This document shows positions 26,222-34,717 of a DNA stretch of 64,000 nucleotides, piece after piece (position 1 is the stretch's first letter; every line of letters begins with the position of its first letter). The position numbers and the translations under genes are program-made. Below the pieces are notes generated by a model. That model searched no databases. It saw only the letters and a program-made list of their open reading frames with translations, and had not been told where the DNA came from. Source of the DNA: Burkholderiales bacterium (lineage in GTDB: Bacteria; Pseudomonadota; Gammaproteobacteria; Burkholderiales; SHXO01); contig JADZGB010000040.1 in NCBI GenBank assembly GCA_020854105.1, positions 1-64,000 on the forward strand. The letters run 5' to 3'.

Positions 26222-27401
26222 TCGGGCTGCAGTGCGTGCGCACGTGACGAGCGTGCCGCGGTTGCCGCGCGCCGTGCCGGCCCGTTCCGCCGGCCGTGCC
26301 GGATGCTGGCATCGTGCGATCGGGCCGCTGCTCGCCGTGCTGTTCCTGCTGTGTGCCCATGCCGCCACGGCGATGGAGTTCAAGTGCGTACCGGTGGGCA
26401 ATCAGCCGGTTCTGCATGTGCGGGACGTGCCCCGATCGGCGCAGCGCGCCGGCGAGGGCGTGGTGGCGGAGGATGTCGAGCGCCTGAAGCGTCAGTTGCC
26501 GCAGTGCCGCGCCAGGGCGCCGGGTACGCCGATCGTCGATCTGCATTCGGGCGGGGGCAACCTGGATGCGGGAATTGCCATGGGGAAGTATCTCCTGTCG
26601 CAGGGCGTGCACACGCGGGTGAGTGCGGGCGCATCGTGCATCAGCGCGTGCACGTTCATCTTCCTCGGCGGCCGTTATCGTGAGGTGATGGACGGCGGCA
26701 GCTTCGAGCCGCACGGGTTTTCTGCCTGGAGGTTCGACCATCTGCTCGACGCATCCATGCCGGCCTACGCGCTCTACTACAGGTGGATCGCGCGCTGCCC
26801 CATCTGCAAGCGCCTGTGCCGCCACCTGCCGGCCATTTCCCCCGTGGCGTCCGACGCCAGCGAGTACTGCCTGTCGATCGCACCCGACGCGCGCGGAGAA
26901 CTGACATTGCCGGGCGCGGCTCCGGGTGCCGGGGGCAGACAGCCTGCCCCCGGCGACGAGCGCAAGTACGGCCTCATCGTCGATCTGGGCAATTATCTTT
27001 CGACGGCGATGATGGAACTCGAACGCGACGTGGCGCTGCGCCATCTTCGCGACGGCAACCTGGACGGGCTGCAGGACGAGTATTACGTGCGCTGGGTCGC
27101 CGGCAGCTTCGCGAGCGCGGTCCATCGCTACGCGGGCGAGGAGCCACCCGATGGCACTCCGGCGGGGAGGATCGCCGAACTGGACTCCGACCTCGCCGTG
27201 ATCGTTTCCCATGTGGTGGAAAGCGCTCGGAACGGCGCTCGCGATATCGCGGACTTCCTGCGCGAGCACGAACGCCACGAGCGCATCGACCGGCTGGCGC
27301 TGGCGAAGCTGATGTTCAGCACCAGCATCATCTACACGCGCCCGCTCACCAGCAAGGAGATGTGCAGAGCCGGCATCGTGACCATCGCCATCGACTGCTA
27401 G
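26187..27401 (+). CDS. Exported ClpP/crotonase-like protein
   Basis: A 404-residue protein. A hydrophobic segment at about residues 45-62 (AIGPLLAVLFLLCAHAATA) is the likely signal or anchor, so the true start may be later than the ORF start. The core has IVDLHSGGGNLDAGIAMG followed by VSAGASCISACTFIFLGG. This pattern of a glycine-rich turn and a Ser/Cys-containing segment is seen in periplasmic ClpP/SppA-like serine-hydrolase folds. A His in FEPHGFS may complete a dyad. Cys-rich ARCPICKRLCRH is unusual. It overlaps the lipoprotein gene upstream and is the last of the four interposed genes. Confidence 0.7.
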   Translation: MSAPKCAKAQPDRAAVRAHVTSVPRLPRAVPARSAGRAGCWHRAIGPLLAVLFLLCAHAATAMEFKCVPVGNQPVLHVRDVPRSAQRAGEGVVAEDVERLKRQLPQCRARAPGTPIVDLHSGGGNLDAGIAMGKYLLSQGVHTRVSAGASCISACTFIFLGGRYREVMDGGSFEPHGFSAWRFDHLLDASMPAYALYYRWIARCPICKRLCRHLPAISPVASDASEYCLSIAPDARGELTLPGAAPGAGGRQPAPGDERKYGLIVDLGNYLSTAMMELERDVALRHLRDGNLDGLQDEYYVRWVAGSFASAVHRYAGEEPPDGTPAGRIAELDSDLAVIVSHVVESARNGARDIADFLREHERHERIDRLALAKLMFSTSIIYTRPLTSKEMCRAGIVTIAIDC

Positions 27402-27471
27402 GCGACGGGCGGAAACGCCGGATCCGCGCGCTGCGTGCCCATCCCGGTCCATCGTGCCGACAAGGCATGAG

Positions 27472-27556
27472 GTTGCTGGTACCACCGGGTTGCTGGTACC
27501 GCCGGGTTGCTGGTACCGCCGGGTCGCTGGTACCGCCGGCTGGCTGGTACCATCGG
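27472..27556. repeat. 17-bp tandem repeat, five copies, at the 5' end of pbpC
   Basis: Five consecutive 17-bp units of consensus GTTGCTGGTACCGCCGG, each containing the palindrome GGTACC. Seventeen is not a multiple of three, so the array shifts reading frame with each unit, yet has no stop in any frame. It ends at the GTG (27556) that I propose as the pbpC start. Confidence 0.93.
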
Positions 27557-29757
27557 TGTTCGCGCGGCGAGGCGCGCGCACCGGCGATTCTCATACCTTG
27601 CTCTTCTCGACCCGCTCACTGTTCGGCATCGTCTGTCTGGCGCCAGCGCTCGCGCTCGCGCTGCCCGGCTACGAGCAGGTGCGCGGGCAGCACCTGAGCA
27701 GTGAAGCCGTCCTGCTCGACCGCCACGGGCAGCTCCTGCACGAGATGCGAGTGGACATGCTTGGCCGCCGCCTCGATTGGGCCACACTCGACCAGGTCTC
27801 GCCCAGCTTCCTGCGCGCCGTGGTGCGCGCCGAGGACAAGCGCTTCTACGAGCACGACGGAGTGGACTGGCTGGCACTCACCGACGCGGTGATCGACGGC
27901 ATGTTCTCGGATCGCCCGCGCGGGGCCAGCACCCTGTCGATGCAGGTGGCGGCCATGCTCGAGCAGAGCCTGAGGGCGCGCAAGGCGCACCGCACGGTCG
28001 GACAGAAGTGGGACCAGATCCAGGCGGCGCGCCAGCTCGAGCGCCACTGGAGCAAGCGCCAGATCCTGGAGGCGTATCTGAACCTCTCCACCTTCCGCGG
28101 AGAGGTGCAGGGCATCGGCGCGGCGGCGCGCGCACTATTCGGCAAGGACGCGAGCGGCCTGGACGAGCGCGAGTCGCTGCTGCTGGCCGTGCTGCTGCGC
28201 GGGCCCAACGCCAAACCCGACGTGGTGGCGAAGCGCGCCTGTGCCCTCGCCGTCACCATGCAGGCGGCAACCGCGTGCGAGGCGCTCGAGGCCCTGGCGC
28301 GCACGCAACTCGTGGGGGTGCCGGATATCGCCCCGCGTGCCACGCTCGCACCGCACGTTGCGCGGCAGCTGCTGAGCAAGGACAGGCGGCGCGCGGTCAC
28401 CACCCTGGACGCCGGAATCCAGGCGCTCGCCCTGGAGGCCGCCGAGCGCCAGCTGTCCGCCTTGTCCGGGCGCAACGTCGCCAACGCCGCCGTGCTGGTG
28501 CTGGACAACCGCAGTGCGGAGGTCCTGGCCTACGTCGGCAACGCCGGGACGGCGCCCACCGGCCGCTACGTCGACGGCGTGCGCGCTGCGCGCCAGGCCG
28601 GCTCCACCCTCAAGCCCTTCCTCTACGAACTGGCGATCGGGCAGCGCCTGCTCACCGCAGCCTCGCTGCTGGACGATTCGGCGGTCAACATCGTCACGCC
28701 CGGCGGCCTGTACGTGCCGCAGAACTACGACCGCAGCTTCAAGGGGCTGGTCAGCCTGCGCACGGCGCTGGCCGCTTCCCTGAACGTGCCGGCCGTGCGC
28801 ACGCTCACGCTGATGGGGCTGGACCTGCTGGTCGATCGCCTGCGTGCGGTCGGCTTCACCTCGCTGCGCCAGGACGGCGACTACTACGGCTACTCGCTCG
28901 CGCTGGGATCGCCCGAGGTCACGCTGTGGGAACTGGCCGGCGCCTATCGCACGCTCGCCGCCGGCGGCCTGCGGCGCAATCCGACGCTCGTGCCCGGGGC
29001 CGGCGAGCGCGGCGCACGGGTGCTGGATGCGGGCGCGGCGTCCATCGTCACCGACATCCTCTCGGACCGCAGCGCGCGCAGCACCACCTTCGGCCTGGAC
29101 AATCCGCTCGCCCCGCGCCATTGGGCGGCGGTGAAAACGGGCACCAGCAAGGACATGCGCGACAACTGGTGCGTGGGCTTCACCTCCCACTACACCGTGG
29201 CGGTATGGGTGGGCAACTTCGACGGCAGTCCGATGTGGGATGTCTCCGGCATCAGCGGGGCTGCGCCGCTGTGGCTGGAGCTGGTGAACGCGCTGCACCG
29301 CAATCTGCCCAGCACGCCGCCTGCCCTCCCAGGCGGGGTGGAGCGCGTGCACGTGGTGTTCGAGGGCGTGCCCGAACCCGAGCGCGAGGAACTGTTCCTG
29401 AGCGGCACGGAGGCCGCGCGCGTCGTCTACAAGGCCGGGGCAGCGGCCGCGCAGGCGCGCATCGTGTACCCTGCCGACGGCCAGATCGTCGCACTCGATT
29501 CCGACATTCCCGCCCACCTGCAACGCATGCGTTTTCGCGCGCAGGGCGGCGAGCGGCAGCGGCTGCACTGGCGCCTGAACGATCGGCCGGCACCCGACGA
29601 CGGGCTGTGGGAGCCGGCTCCCGGGCAGTGGTCGCTCTCGCTCGTGGACGAGGCGGGCATGCTGCGCGACCAGATCCGATTCGAGGTGCGCGGCAGCGCA
29701 GTCGACGGTGCCGGGCGGGCATCCGTCGACTCCGGCGAGTTTACCGGTCACCCCTGA
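27556..29757 (+). CDS. pbpC: Penicillin-binding protein 1C
   Basis: Bifunctional class A murein synthase of about 733 residues, anchored by an N-terminal helix (LFGIVCLAPALALALPG). The GT51 glycosyltransferase domain has AEDKRFYEHDGVDW, RGASTLSMQVAAML and EAYLNLSTFRGEVQGI. The transpeptidase domain has SxxK in GSTLKP, SLN in AASLNVP and KTGTS, so all catalytic motifs are intact. The C-terminal 90 residues fit the BiPBP_C domain. The partner of the alpha-2-macroglobulin in periplasmic defence and repair. The start is uncertain: GTG 27556 or TTG 27598. The ATG-started track ORF (27454) would translate the frame-shifting 17-bp repeat and is unlikely. Confidence 0.9.
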   Translation: MFARRGARTGDSHTLLFSTRSLFGIVCLAPALALALPGYEQVRGQHLSSEAVLLDRHGQLLHEMRVDMLGRRLDWATLDQVSPSFLRAVVRAEDKRFYEHDGVDWLALTDAVIDGMFSDRPRGASTLSMQVAAMLEQSLRARKAHRTVGQKWDQIQAARQLERHWSKRQILEAYLNLSTFRGEVQGIGAAARALFGKDASGLDERESLLLAVLLRGPNAKPDVVAKRACALAVTMQAATACEALEALARTQLVGVPDIAPRATLAPHVARQLLSKDRRRAVTTLDAGIQALALEAAERQLSALSGRNVANAAVLVLDNRSAEVLAYVGNAGTAPTGRYVDGVRAARQAGSTLKPFLYELAIGQRLLTAASLLDDSAVNIVTPGGLYVPQNYDRSFKGLVSLRTALAASLNVPAVRTLTLMGLDLLVDRLRAVGFTSLRQDGDYYGYSLALGSPEVTLWELAGAYRTLAAGGLRRNPTLVPGAGERGARVLDAGAASIVTDILSDRSARSTTFGLDNPLAPRHWAAVKTGTSKDMRDNWCVGFTSHYTVAVWVGNFDGSPMWDVSGISGAAPLWLELVNALHRNLPSTPPALPGGVERVHVVFEGVPEPEREELFLSGTEAARVVYKAGAAAAQARIVYPADGQIVALDSDIPAHLQRMRFRAQGGERQRLHWRLNDRPAPDDGLWEPAPGQWSLSLVDEAGMLRDQIRFEVRGSAVDGAGRASVDSGEFTGHP

Positions 29758-29777
29758 CAGACTACCGCGAGGCCCCC

Positions 29778-30206
29778 ATGAAGCACGTCATCGTCGGCTC
29801 GATCCTGCTCTGCGCGCTGCTGGGCGCCTCTTCCGGCTGGACCGGGGACAAGCCGCAAGCGATCGAGATCCCGGTCAGGAAGCAGGGCGGCATCGAATAC
29901 GTCTCCGGCGGCTCGACCGACGCCGAGAAGAAGGCCATGCACAAGGTCGCCAACAGGTACCCGATGCAACTGGTGTTCACCGGTCCGGATCCGACACGGG
30001 AACTGGAGGGGGTGAAGATCACGGTCATCGACCTGCGCGGCGACCGGATCATCGACGCGGTGTCGGCGGGCCCCTGGTTCTACTTCAACCCGCCATCGGG
30101 GCGCTACACGATGAAGGCGCAGTACGCGGGCGAGAGCGTCGAGCGCACCGTCGACCTGGTGGGGCGCCGCTACATCGTCCTGGAGTTCCACTTCGACGGC
30201 GGCTGA
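29778..30206 (+). CDS. Small exported carboxypeptidase-regulatory-like protein
   Basis: A 142-residue protein with an N-terminal signal sequence (IVGSILLCALLGASSG). The mature part is predicted beta-sandwich. VKITVIDLRGDRIIDAVSAGP, FYFNPPSGRYTMKAQYAGE and YIVLEFHF follow the pattern of carboxypeptidase-regulatory-like domains of secreted proteins. It begins 20 bp after pbpC, so it is probably co-transcribed and envelope-located. No catalytic residues are evident. Confidence 0.65.
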   Translation: MKHVIVGSILLCALLGASSGWTGDKPQAIEIPVRKQGGIEYVSGGSTDAEKKAMHKVANRYPMQLVFTGPDPTRELEGVKITVIDLRGDRIIDAVSAGPWFYFNPPSGRYTMKAQYAGESVERTVDLVGRRYIVLEFHFDGG

Positions 30207-30369
30207 GCGCGGCCGCTGCCATGGTTCCGGGCGGGCAGTCGGAATCCTCCATCGGGTCATGAAGTTGGCAGCGCCGGGCCAAGGCGCTGCTACAATCGCG
30301 CGCTGCTGTCCGACAGACCTCAACCGCCATAAAGCCATAAAGCCACAAACCACAAAGGGGAGGAAATCC

Positions 30370-31746
30370 ATGGCAAATGCCGTAGCTTCCGCGCAGTTCG
30401 AGAAGGCGACCTTCGACAAGGTCGCCTGGCGGCTGATACCGTTTCTGTTCCTGTGCTACATCGTCGCGTTTCTCGACCGCGTGAACGTCGGCTTCGCCAA
30501 GCTGCAGATGGCGCCCGACCTGCAGTTCAGCGACGTGGTCTACGGCTTCGGCGCGGGGGTCTTCTTCATCGGCTACTTCATCTTCGAGGTGCCGAGCAAC
30601 GTCATCCTCGAGCGCGTGGGCGCGCGCATGTGGATCGCGCGCATCATGATCACCTGGGGGATCATCTCGTCGCTGTTCATGTTCACCGGCGACATCCAGT
30701 GGGGCTCGGTCGCCGCGACGTTCAACTGCACCGACGCCGAGTTCACCTTCTACGTGCTGCGCTTCCTACTCGGTGTGGCCGAAGCGGGCTTCTTCCCCGG
30801 CATCATCCTGTACGTGACCTACTGGTTCCCCGGGCCACGGCGGGCCAAGATGATCGCGCTGTTCATGACCGCGATCGCCATCTCCAACGTGATCGGCTCG
30901 CCGATGTCGGGCGCGATCATGCAGTACATGGACGGCTACAACGGCTGGCGCGGCTGGCAGTGGATGTTCCTGCTCGAGGGCATTCCCTCGGTGATCATGG
31001 GAATCCTCGTGCTGCTGCTGCTGCCCAACGGTCCGCGCAAGGCCAAGTGGCTCACGCGCGAGGAGCAGGACCTGATCGTCAACGCGGTGCAGGCCGACGA
31101 AGCCTCGAAGAAGGACCTGGGCCAGCGCCACAGCTTCGCGGACGCGTTCAAGGACGCGCGCGTGTGGGCGCTGGCGGTGGTCTACTTCTGCGGCGTGGTG
31201 TGCTTCTACGCGGTCAACTTCTGGATGCCGACCATCATCCAGGAACTGGGCGTGGACAAGCAGGACTTCCTCAAGGTCGGCCTGATCAGCATGATCCCGT
31301 GGGGCGTGGCCGCCATCACCATGGTCTACTGGGGTGCGCACTCCGACCGTACCGGCGAGCGGCGCTGGCACGTTGCCTCGGGCCTGATCCTTGGCATCGC
31401 CGGCCTCCTGGTGCTGGCGTCGGTGGGGCACGCACCCATTCCCTCGATCATCGCGCTGACCATGGTGACGGTGGGGTTGCTGGCGTGGGTGGCGACGTTC
31501 TGGTCCCTGCCCACGGCATTCCTGTCGGGGACCGCGGCGGCAGCGGGCATCGCCTGGATCAACTCGGTCGGCAACCTGGGCGGGCACTTCGGGCCAGATC
31601 TGATCGGCCGTATCCGCGCCGCCAGCGGCGGGGCCAACGAGACGGCGTTCTTCGTGCTGGCCGCAGTGGCCGCGGTCGGCGTGCTGATCGTGATCTTCCT
31701 GCCCAAGACGCAGTCGTCCAAGGCCACGACGACCGCGCCGCACTGA
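30370..31746 (+). CDS. MFS transporter, anion:cation symporter (ACS) family
   Basis: A 458-residue inner-membrane permease with about 12 hydrophobic segments. The ACS signature near helix 1 (YIVAFLDRVNVGFAKLQM), GYFIFEVPSNVILERVGAR in helix 2, and GVAEAGFFPGIILYVTYWFP in helix 4 are those of the tartrate/phthalate/hexuronate transporters. The substrate is likely an organic acid anion, but nothing nearby identifies it. The ATG at 30370 follows GGGGAGGA; the longer track start is not homologous. A TACAAT -10-like element lies at 30291. The gene appears to stand alone. Confidence 0.88.
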   Translation: MANAVASAQFEKATFDKVAWRLIPFLFLCYIVAFLDRVNVGFAKLQMAPDLQFSDVVYGFGAGVFFIGYFIFEVPSNVILERVGARMWIARIMITWGIISSLFMFTGDIQWGSVAATFNCTDAEFTFYVLRFLLGVAEAGFFPGIILYVTYWFPGPRRAKMIALFMTAIAISNVIGSPMSGAIMQYMDGYNGWRGWQWMFLLEGIPSVIMGILVLLLLPNGPRKAKWLTREEQDLIVNAVQADEASKKDLGQRHSFADAFKDARVWALAVVYFCGVVCFYAVNFWMPTIIQELGVDKQDFLKVGLISMIPWGVAAITMVYWGAHSDRTGERRWHVASGLILGIAGLLVLASVGHAPIPSIIALTMVTVGLLAWVATFWSLPTAFLSGTAAAAGIAWINSVGNLGGHFGPDLIGRIRAASGGANETAFFVLAAVAAVGVLIVIFLPKTQSSKATTTAPH

Positions 31747-31796
31747 CCGGAGCAGCCACGGCCGGTCGCCTCGTGCGACCGGCCGGTCTGCCCGCC

Positions 31797-31810
31797 TTGA
31801 CCTGGGTCAA
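31797..31810. promoter_or_regulatory. FNR-type box before ccoI
   Basis: TTGACCTGGGTCAA, a TTGAC-N4-GTCAA palindrome. A TACCAT -10-like hexamer at 31832 puts the predicted transcription start about 41 bp from the box centre, the position used by Fnr as a class II activator. Confidence 0.75.
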
Positions 31811-31854
31811 CAGGGCTGCGCTCGCGCCGAATACCATGCACGCGTCCGGAAGTC

Positions 31855-34419
31855 GTGCGAGGGCAGGGAAGTTCATTGAGTGCGATCGGCGATAACAGCC
31901 AGGATTGCTATCACTGCGGGCTGCCGGTGCCTGCCGGGAGTTCGTTCCGGGCGGTGATCGGCGGCGAGAGCCGCGCGATGTGCTGTGCCGGCTGCCAGGC
32001 CGTGGCGCAGACCATCGCGGGCGAGAACCTGGACGGCTACTACAGGAGCCGCACCGCGTTCGCGCCCGCCAGTGGCGACGGGGCGGAAGAGCTCGAACGC
32101 CTGCGCCTGTACGATCTGGACAGCGTACAGGCCGACTTCGTGCGTCGCGAGGGCGACATGCGCGAGGTGCAGCTGCTGCTCGAGGGCATCACCTGTTCGG
32201 CCTGCGTGTGGCTGAACGAGCAGCACCTGTCGCGCATGCCCGGGGTGCTGCTGGCGGAAGTCAACTACACCACGCACCGGGCCCTGGTGCGCTGGAACGC
32301 GACGCGGGTCCGGCTCTCGGAGATCCTCGAGGCAGTGCGCGCGATCGGCTATCGCGCCTTCCCGGCCACCGCGGCCGGCGCCGAGCAGGCGCGCCGCCGC
32401 GAGAACCGCAGCGCGCTGTGGCGCGTGTTCGTCGCCGGGTTCGGCATGATGCAGGTCATGATGTACGCGGTGCCGGAGTACCTGGCGGGCGATGGCACGA
32501 TGACGCCGGACATCGAGCGCCTCATGCGCATCGCCAGCTTCGTGCTCACCGTGCCGGTGGTGTTCTATTCGGCCGGCCTCTTCTTCCGGGGCGCGCTGCG
32601 CGACCTGCGCGCGCACCGTCTGGGCATGGACGTGCCCGTCGCACTGGGCATCGCGGTGAGTTTCGTCGCCAGCGTGATCGCCACCTTTGGTGAAGGCGGC
32701 GCGGTGTACTACGACTCCATCACCATGTTCGTGTTCTTCCTTCTCGGCGGGCGCTACCTGGAGATGCGCGCGCGCCAGAAGGCGGTCGCCAGCCTCGAGT
32801 ACCTGGACCGTGCGCTGCCCCTGGGCGCCCATCGCCTGAGCGCCTACCCTGCGAGCCACGAGACGGAGGAAATCCCCGCGGTGGCGCTGCGTGCGGGCGA
32901 TCTCGTCCTGATCAAGCCGGGCGAAGTGATTCCCGCCGACGGGGTGCTGGTGTCGGGCGAGACCGAGACCGACGAAGCGCTGCTCACCGGCGAGAGCCTG
33001 CCCGTGCTCAAGCGTGCCGGCGCAGCCCTGGTGGCCGGAGCGGTCAACCGGCTCAGTCCGGTGGTGATGCGGGTCGAGCGGGTCGGAGAGGGCACGCGTG
33101 CCTCCCACATCCGCCGGCTCACCGAGCGCGCGGCCGGACAGCGTCCGCCGATCGTGGAGATCACCGACCGCATCGCGGGGTGGTTCATCGCGGCCGTCCT
33201 GCTGATCGCTGCAGGTGCGACCCTCTACTGGCTGCAGGCGGACCCCGGGCGCGCGCTCTGGATCGGAGTGGCCGTGCTGGTCGTGACCTGTCCGTGTGCG
33301 CTGTCCCTGGCCACGCCCACCGCGCTCGCGGTCTCGGTCGGTACCCTGGCGCGGCGCGGCGTGGTGGTGACGCGCGTGCACGCGATCGAGGCGCTCGAGC
33401 GCGTGACGCACGTGGTGCTGGACAAGACCGGAACCCTGACGCAGGGGCGTCTGTCGCTCGCCGCGAGCGCGCTCGCACCGGGCGTCCCGGCCGAGCACGC
33501 GCTGAGTATCGCCGCCGCGCTCGAGCGCGGATCCGAGCATCCGATCGCGCAGGCCATCCTGCAGGCGGCAGAGCACCTCGGTGTATCGATCCGCGCCGCG
33601 GCGCAACTGCGCGCGATACCGGGCGCGGGCATGGAAGGCGTGGTGGACGGCATCCGCTACCGGCTCGGCAGCCGCCGCTACGTGGCGCAGATTGCCGGCG
33701 TGCTTCCGGCGACGGACGATGCCGGTGACGGCACCTCCGCGGTCTGGCTGGGCAGCGAGGGATGCTGGCTGGCGCGCTTCAATCTGCGCGATGCGCTGCG
33801 GCCCGAAGCGCGCGAAGTGGTGCAGGCGCTGCGGGCGCGCGGCAAGCGGGTTCTCGTGCTGAGCGGCGACGAGCCCACGGCGGTCGGCGCCCTGGCCCGC
33901 AGCCTGGGCATCGACGAGTTCGAGGGCGCGATGACGCCCGAGGGCAAGCAGGCACGGGTGCGTGCCCTGCAGGAGGCCGGCGCGGTGGTGGCGATGGTCG
34001 GCGATGGGGTCAACGACGCCCCCGTGCTGGCGCAGGCGCAGCTGTCGGTCGCGATGGGTTCGGGCGCCGTGGTATCGCAGGCCCAGTCGGACCTGGTGCT
34101 GCTGTCGGGACGCCTGGGCGGCCTGCTCGATGCGCTCGCGATCTCGCGCCGCACCCTGCGCGTGGTGCGCGAGAACCTGTGGTGGGCGACCCTGTACAAC
34201 GTGATCGCCCTCCCCCTGGCGGTGGCAGGCTACGTCACGCCGTGGATGGCCGGCATCGGCATGGCGGGCAGCTCGCTGCTGGTGGTGCTCAATGCGCTGC
34301 GTCTGATCGAAACGCGGGAGCGGCGGGAGGAGGGCCCGGCGGGCACGCAGCGGGGACGCACCGTTGCGGCAGCGCACCCCGCCGGCGCCGGCCCGGCCCC
34401 CGGTCCCGGGGCGCTGTAG
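31855..34419 (+). CDS. ccoI: Cation-transporting P-type ATPase for cbb3 oxidase assembly (CcoI/FixI/CopA2)
   Basis: A P1B-type ATPase of about 854 residues that exports copper to the periplasm for cytochrome cbb3 assembly. The N-terminal cysteine-rich metal-binding domain (CYHCGLPVP, CCAGCQAV) is typical of FixI/CcoI, and is followed by an HMA domain with GITCSACVW. The membrane copper motif is CPC (VTCPCALSLATP). Other landmarks are the phosphorylation site DKTGTLTQG, GSEHPIAQA and GDGVNDAPVLA. The start is GTG 31855, or TTG 31876, which has a better ribosome site. ccoS follows 4 bp after the stop. Confidence 0.92.
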   Translation: MRGQGSSLSAIGDNSQDCYHCGLPVPAGSSFRAVIGGESRAMCCAGCQAVAQTIAGENLDGYYRSRTAFAPASGDGAEELERLRLYDLDSVQADFVRREGDMREVQLLLEGITCSACVWLNEQHLSRMPGVLLAEVNYTTHRALVRWNATRVRLSEILEAVRAIGYRAFPATAAGAEQARRRENRSALWRVFVAGFGMMQVMMYAVPEYLAGDGTMTPDIERLMRIASFVLTVPVVFYSAGLFFRGALRDLRAHRLGMDVPVALGIAVSFVASVIATFGEGGAVYYDSITMFVFFLLGGRYLEMRARQKAVASLEYLDRALPLGAHRLSAYPASHETEEIPAVALRAGDLVLIKPGEVIPADGVLVSGETETDEALLTGESLPVLKRAGAALVAGAVNRLSPVVMRVERVGEGTRASHIRRLTERAAGQRPPIVEITDRIAGWFIAAVLLIAAGATLYWLQADPGRALWIGVAVLVVTCPCALSLATPTALAVSVGTLARRGVVVTRVHAIEALERVTHVVLDKTGTLTQGRLSLAASALAPGVPAEHALSIAAALERGSEHPIAQAILQAAEHLGVSIRAAAQLRAIPGAGMEGVVDGIRYRLGSRRYVAQIAGVLPATDDAGDGTSAVWLGSEGCWLARFNLRDALRPEAREVVQALRARGKRVLVLSGDEPTAVGALARSLGIDEFEGAMTPEGKQARVRALQEAGAVVAMVGDGVNDAPVLAQAQLSVAMGSGAVVSQAQSDLVLLSGRLGGLLDALAISRRTLRVVRENLWWATLYNVIALPLAVAGYVTPWMAGIGMAGSSLLVVLNALRLIETRERREEGPAGTQRGRTVAAAHPAGAGPAPGPGAL

Positions 34420-34423
34420 CAGC

Positions 34424-34561
34424 ATGGACATCCTCTATCTGCTCATCCCGCTGAGCGTGGTGCTGGTCTTCCTGATCGGTGCGCTGTTCTGGTGGTCCGT
34501 GCGCAGCGGGCAGTTCGACGACCTCGAAGGCCCGGGTCACCGCATTCTCGACGACGACTAG
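34424..34561 (+). CDS. ccoS: cbb3 oxidase maturation protein CcoS
   Basis: A 45-residue single-pass membrane protein (MDILYLLIPLSVVLVFLIG) with the conserved FFWW-like ALFWWSVRSGQFDDLEGPGHRIL segment that defines CcoS. It is required for cofactor insertion into the CcoN subunit. It lies 4 bp after ccoI and 156 bp before ccoN, the classic ccoI-ccoS-ccoNOQP arrangement. It is too short for many automated callers. Confidence 0.95.
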   Translation: MDILYLLIPLSVVLVFLIGALFWWSVRSGQFDDLEGPGHRILDDD

Positions 34562-34602
34562 CAGGTCGGCGCCCCGCAAAGCACGTCGTTTCTACACCCG
34601 TT

Positions 34603-34616
34603 TTGATCTACGTCAA
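34603..34616. promoter_or_regulatory. FNR-type box before ccoN
   Basis: TTGATCTACGTCAA matches TTGAT-N4-ATCAA in all but one position. A TAGCAT -10-like element at 34638 places the start site about 41 bp from the box centre. This fits oxygen-limited induction of the oxidase operon. Confidence 0.85.
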
Positions 34617-34717
34617 TCGCACTGCAACACGGATCTTTAGCATCCGCATAGCCCCGCATCAGGCCCGGAGGGACGTGCCTGTCGCGGGTCGCCTGGTCCA
34701 AACATTGGGAGAAAAAA

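Noticed and set aside
27454-27555. Upstream ATG for pbpC through the 17-bp array
   Set aside because: The translated repeat is period-17 DNA with no family counterpart. The known N-terminal helix begins after it.
31873-34431. 852-codon minus-strand ORF opposite ccoI
   Set aside because: Antisense shadow; ccoI has complete P-type ATPase motifs on the plus strand.
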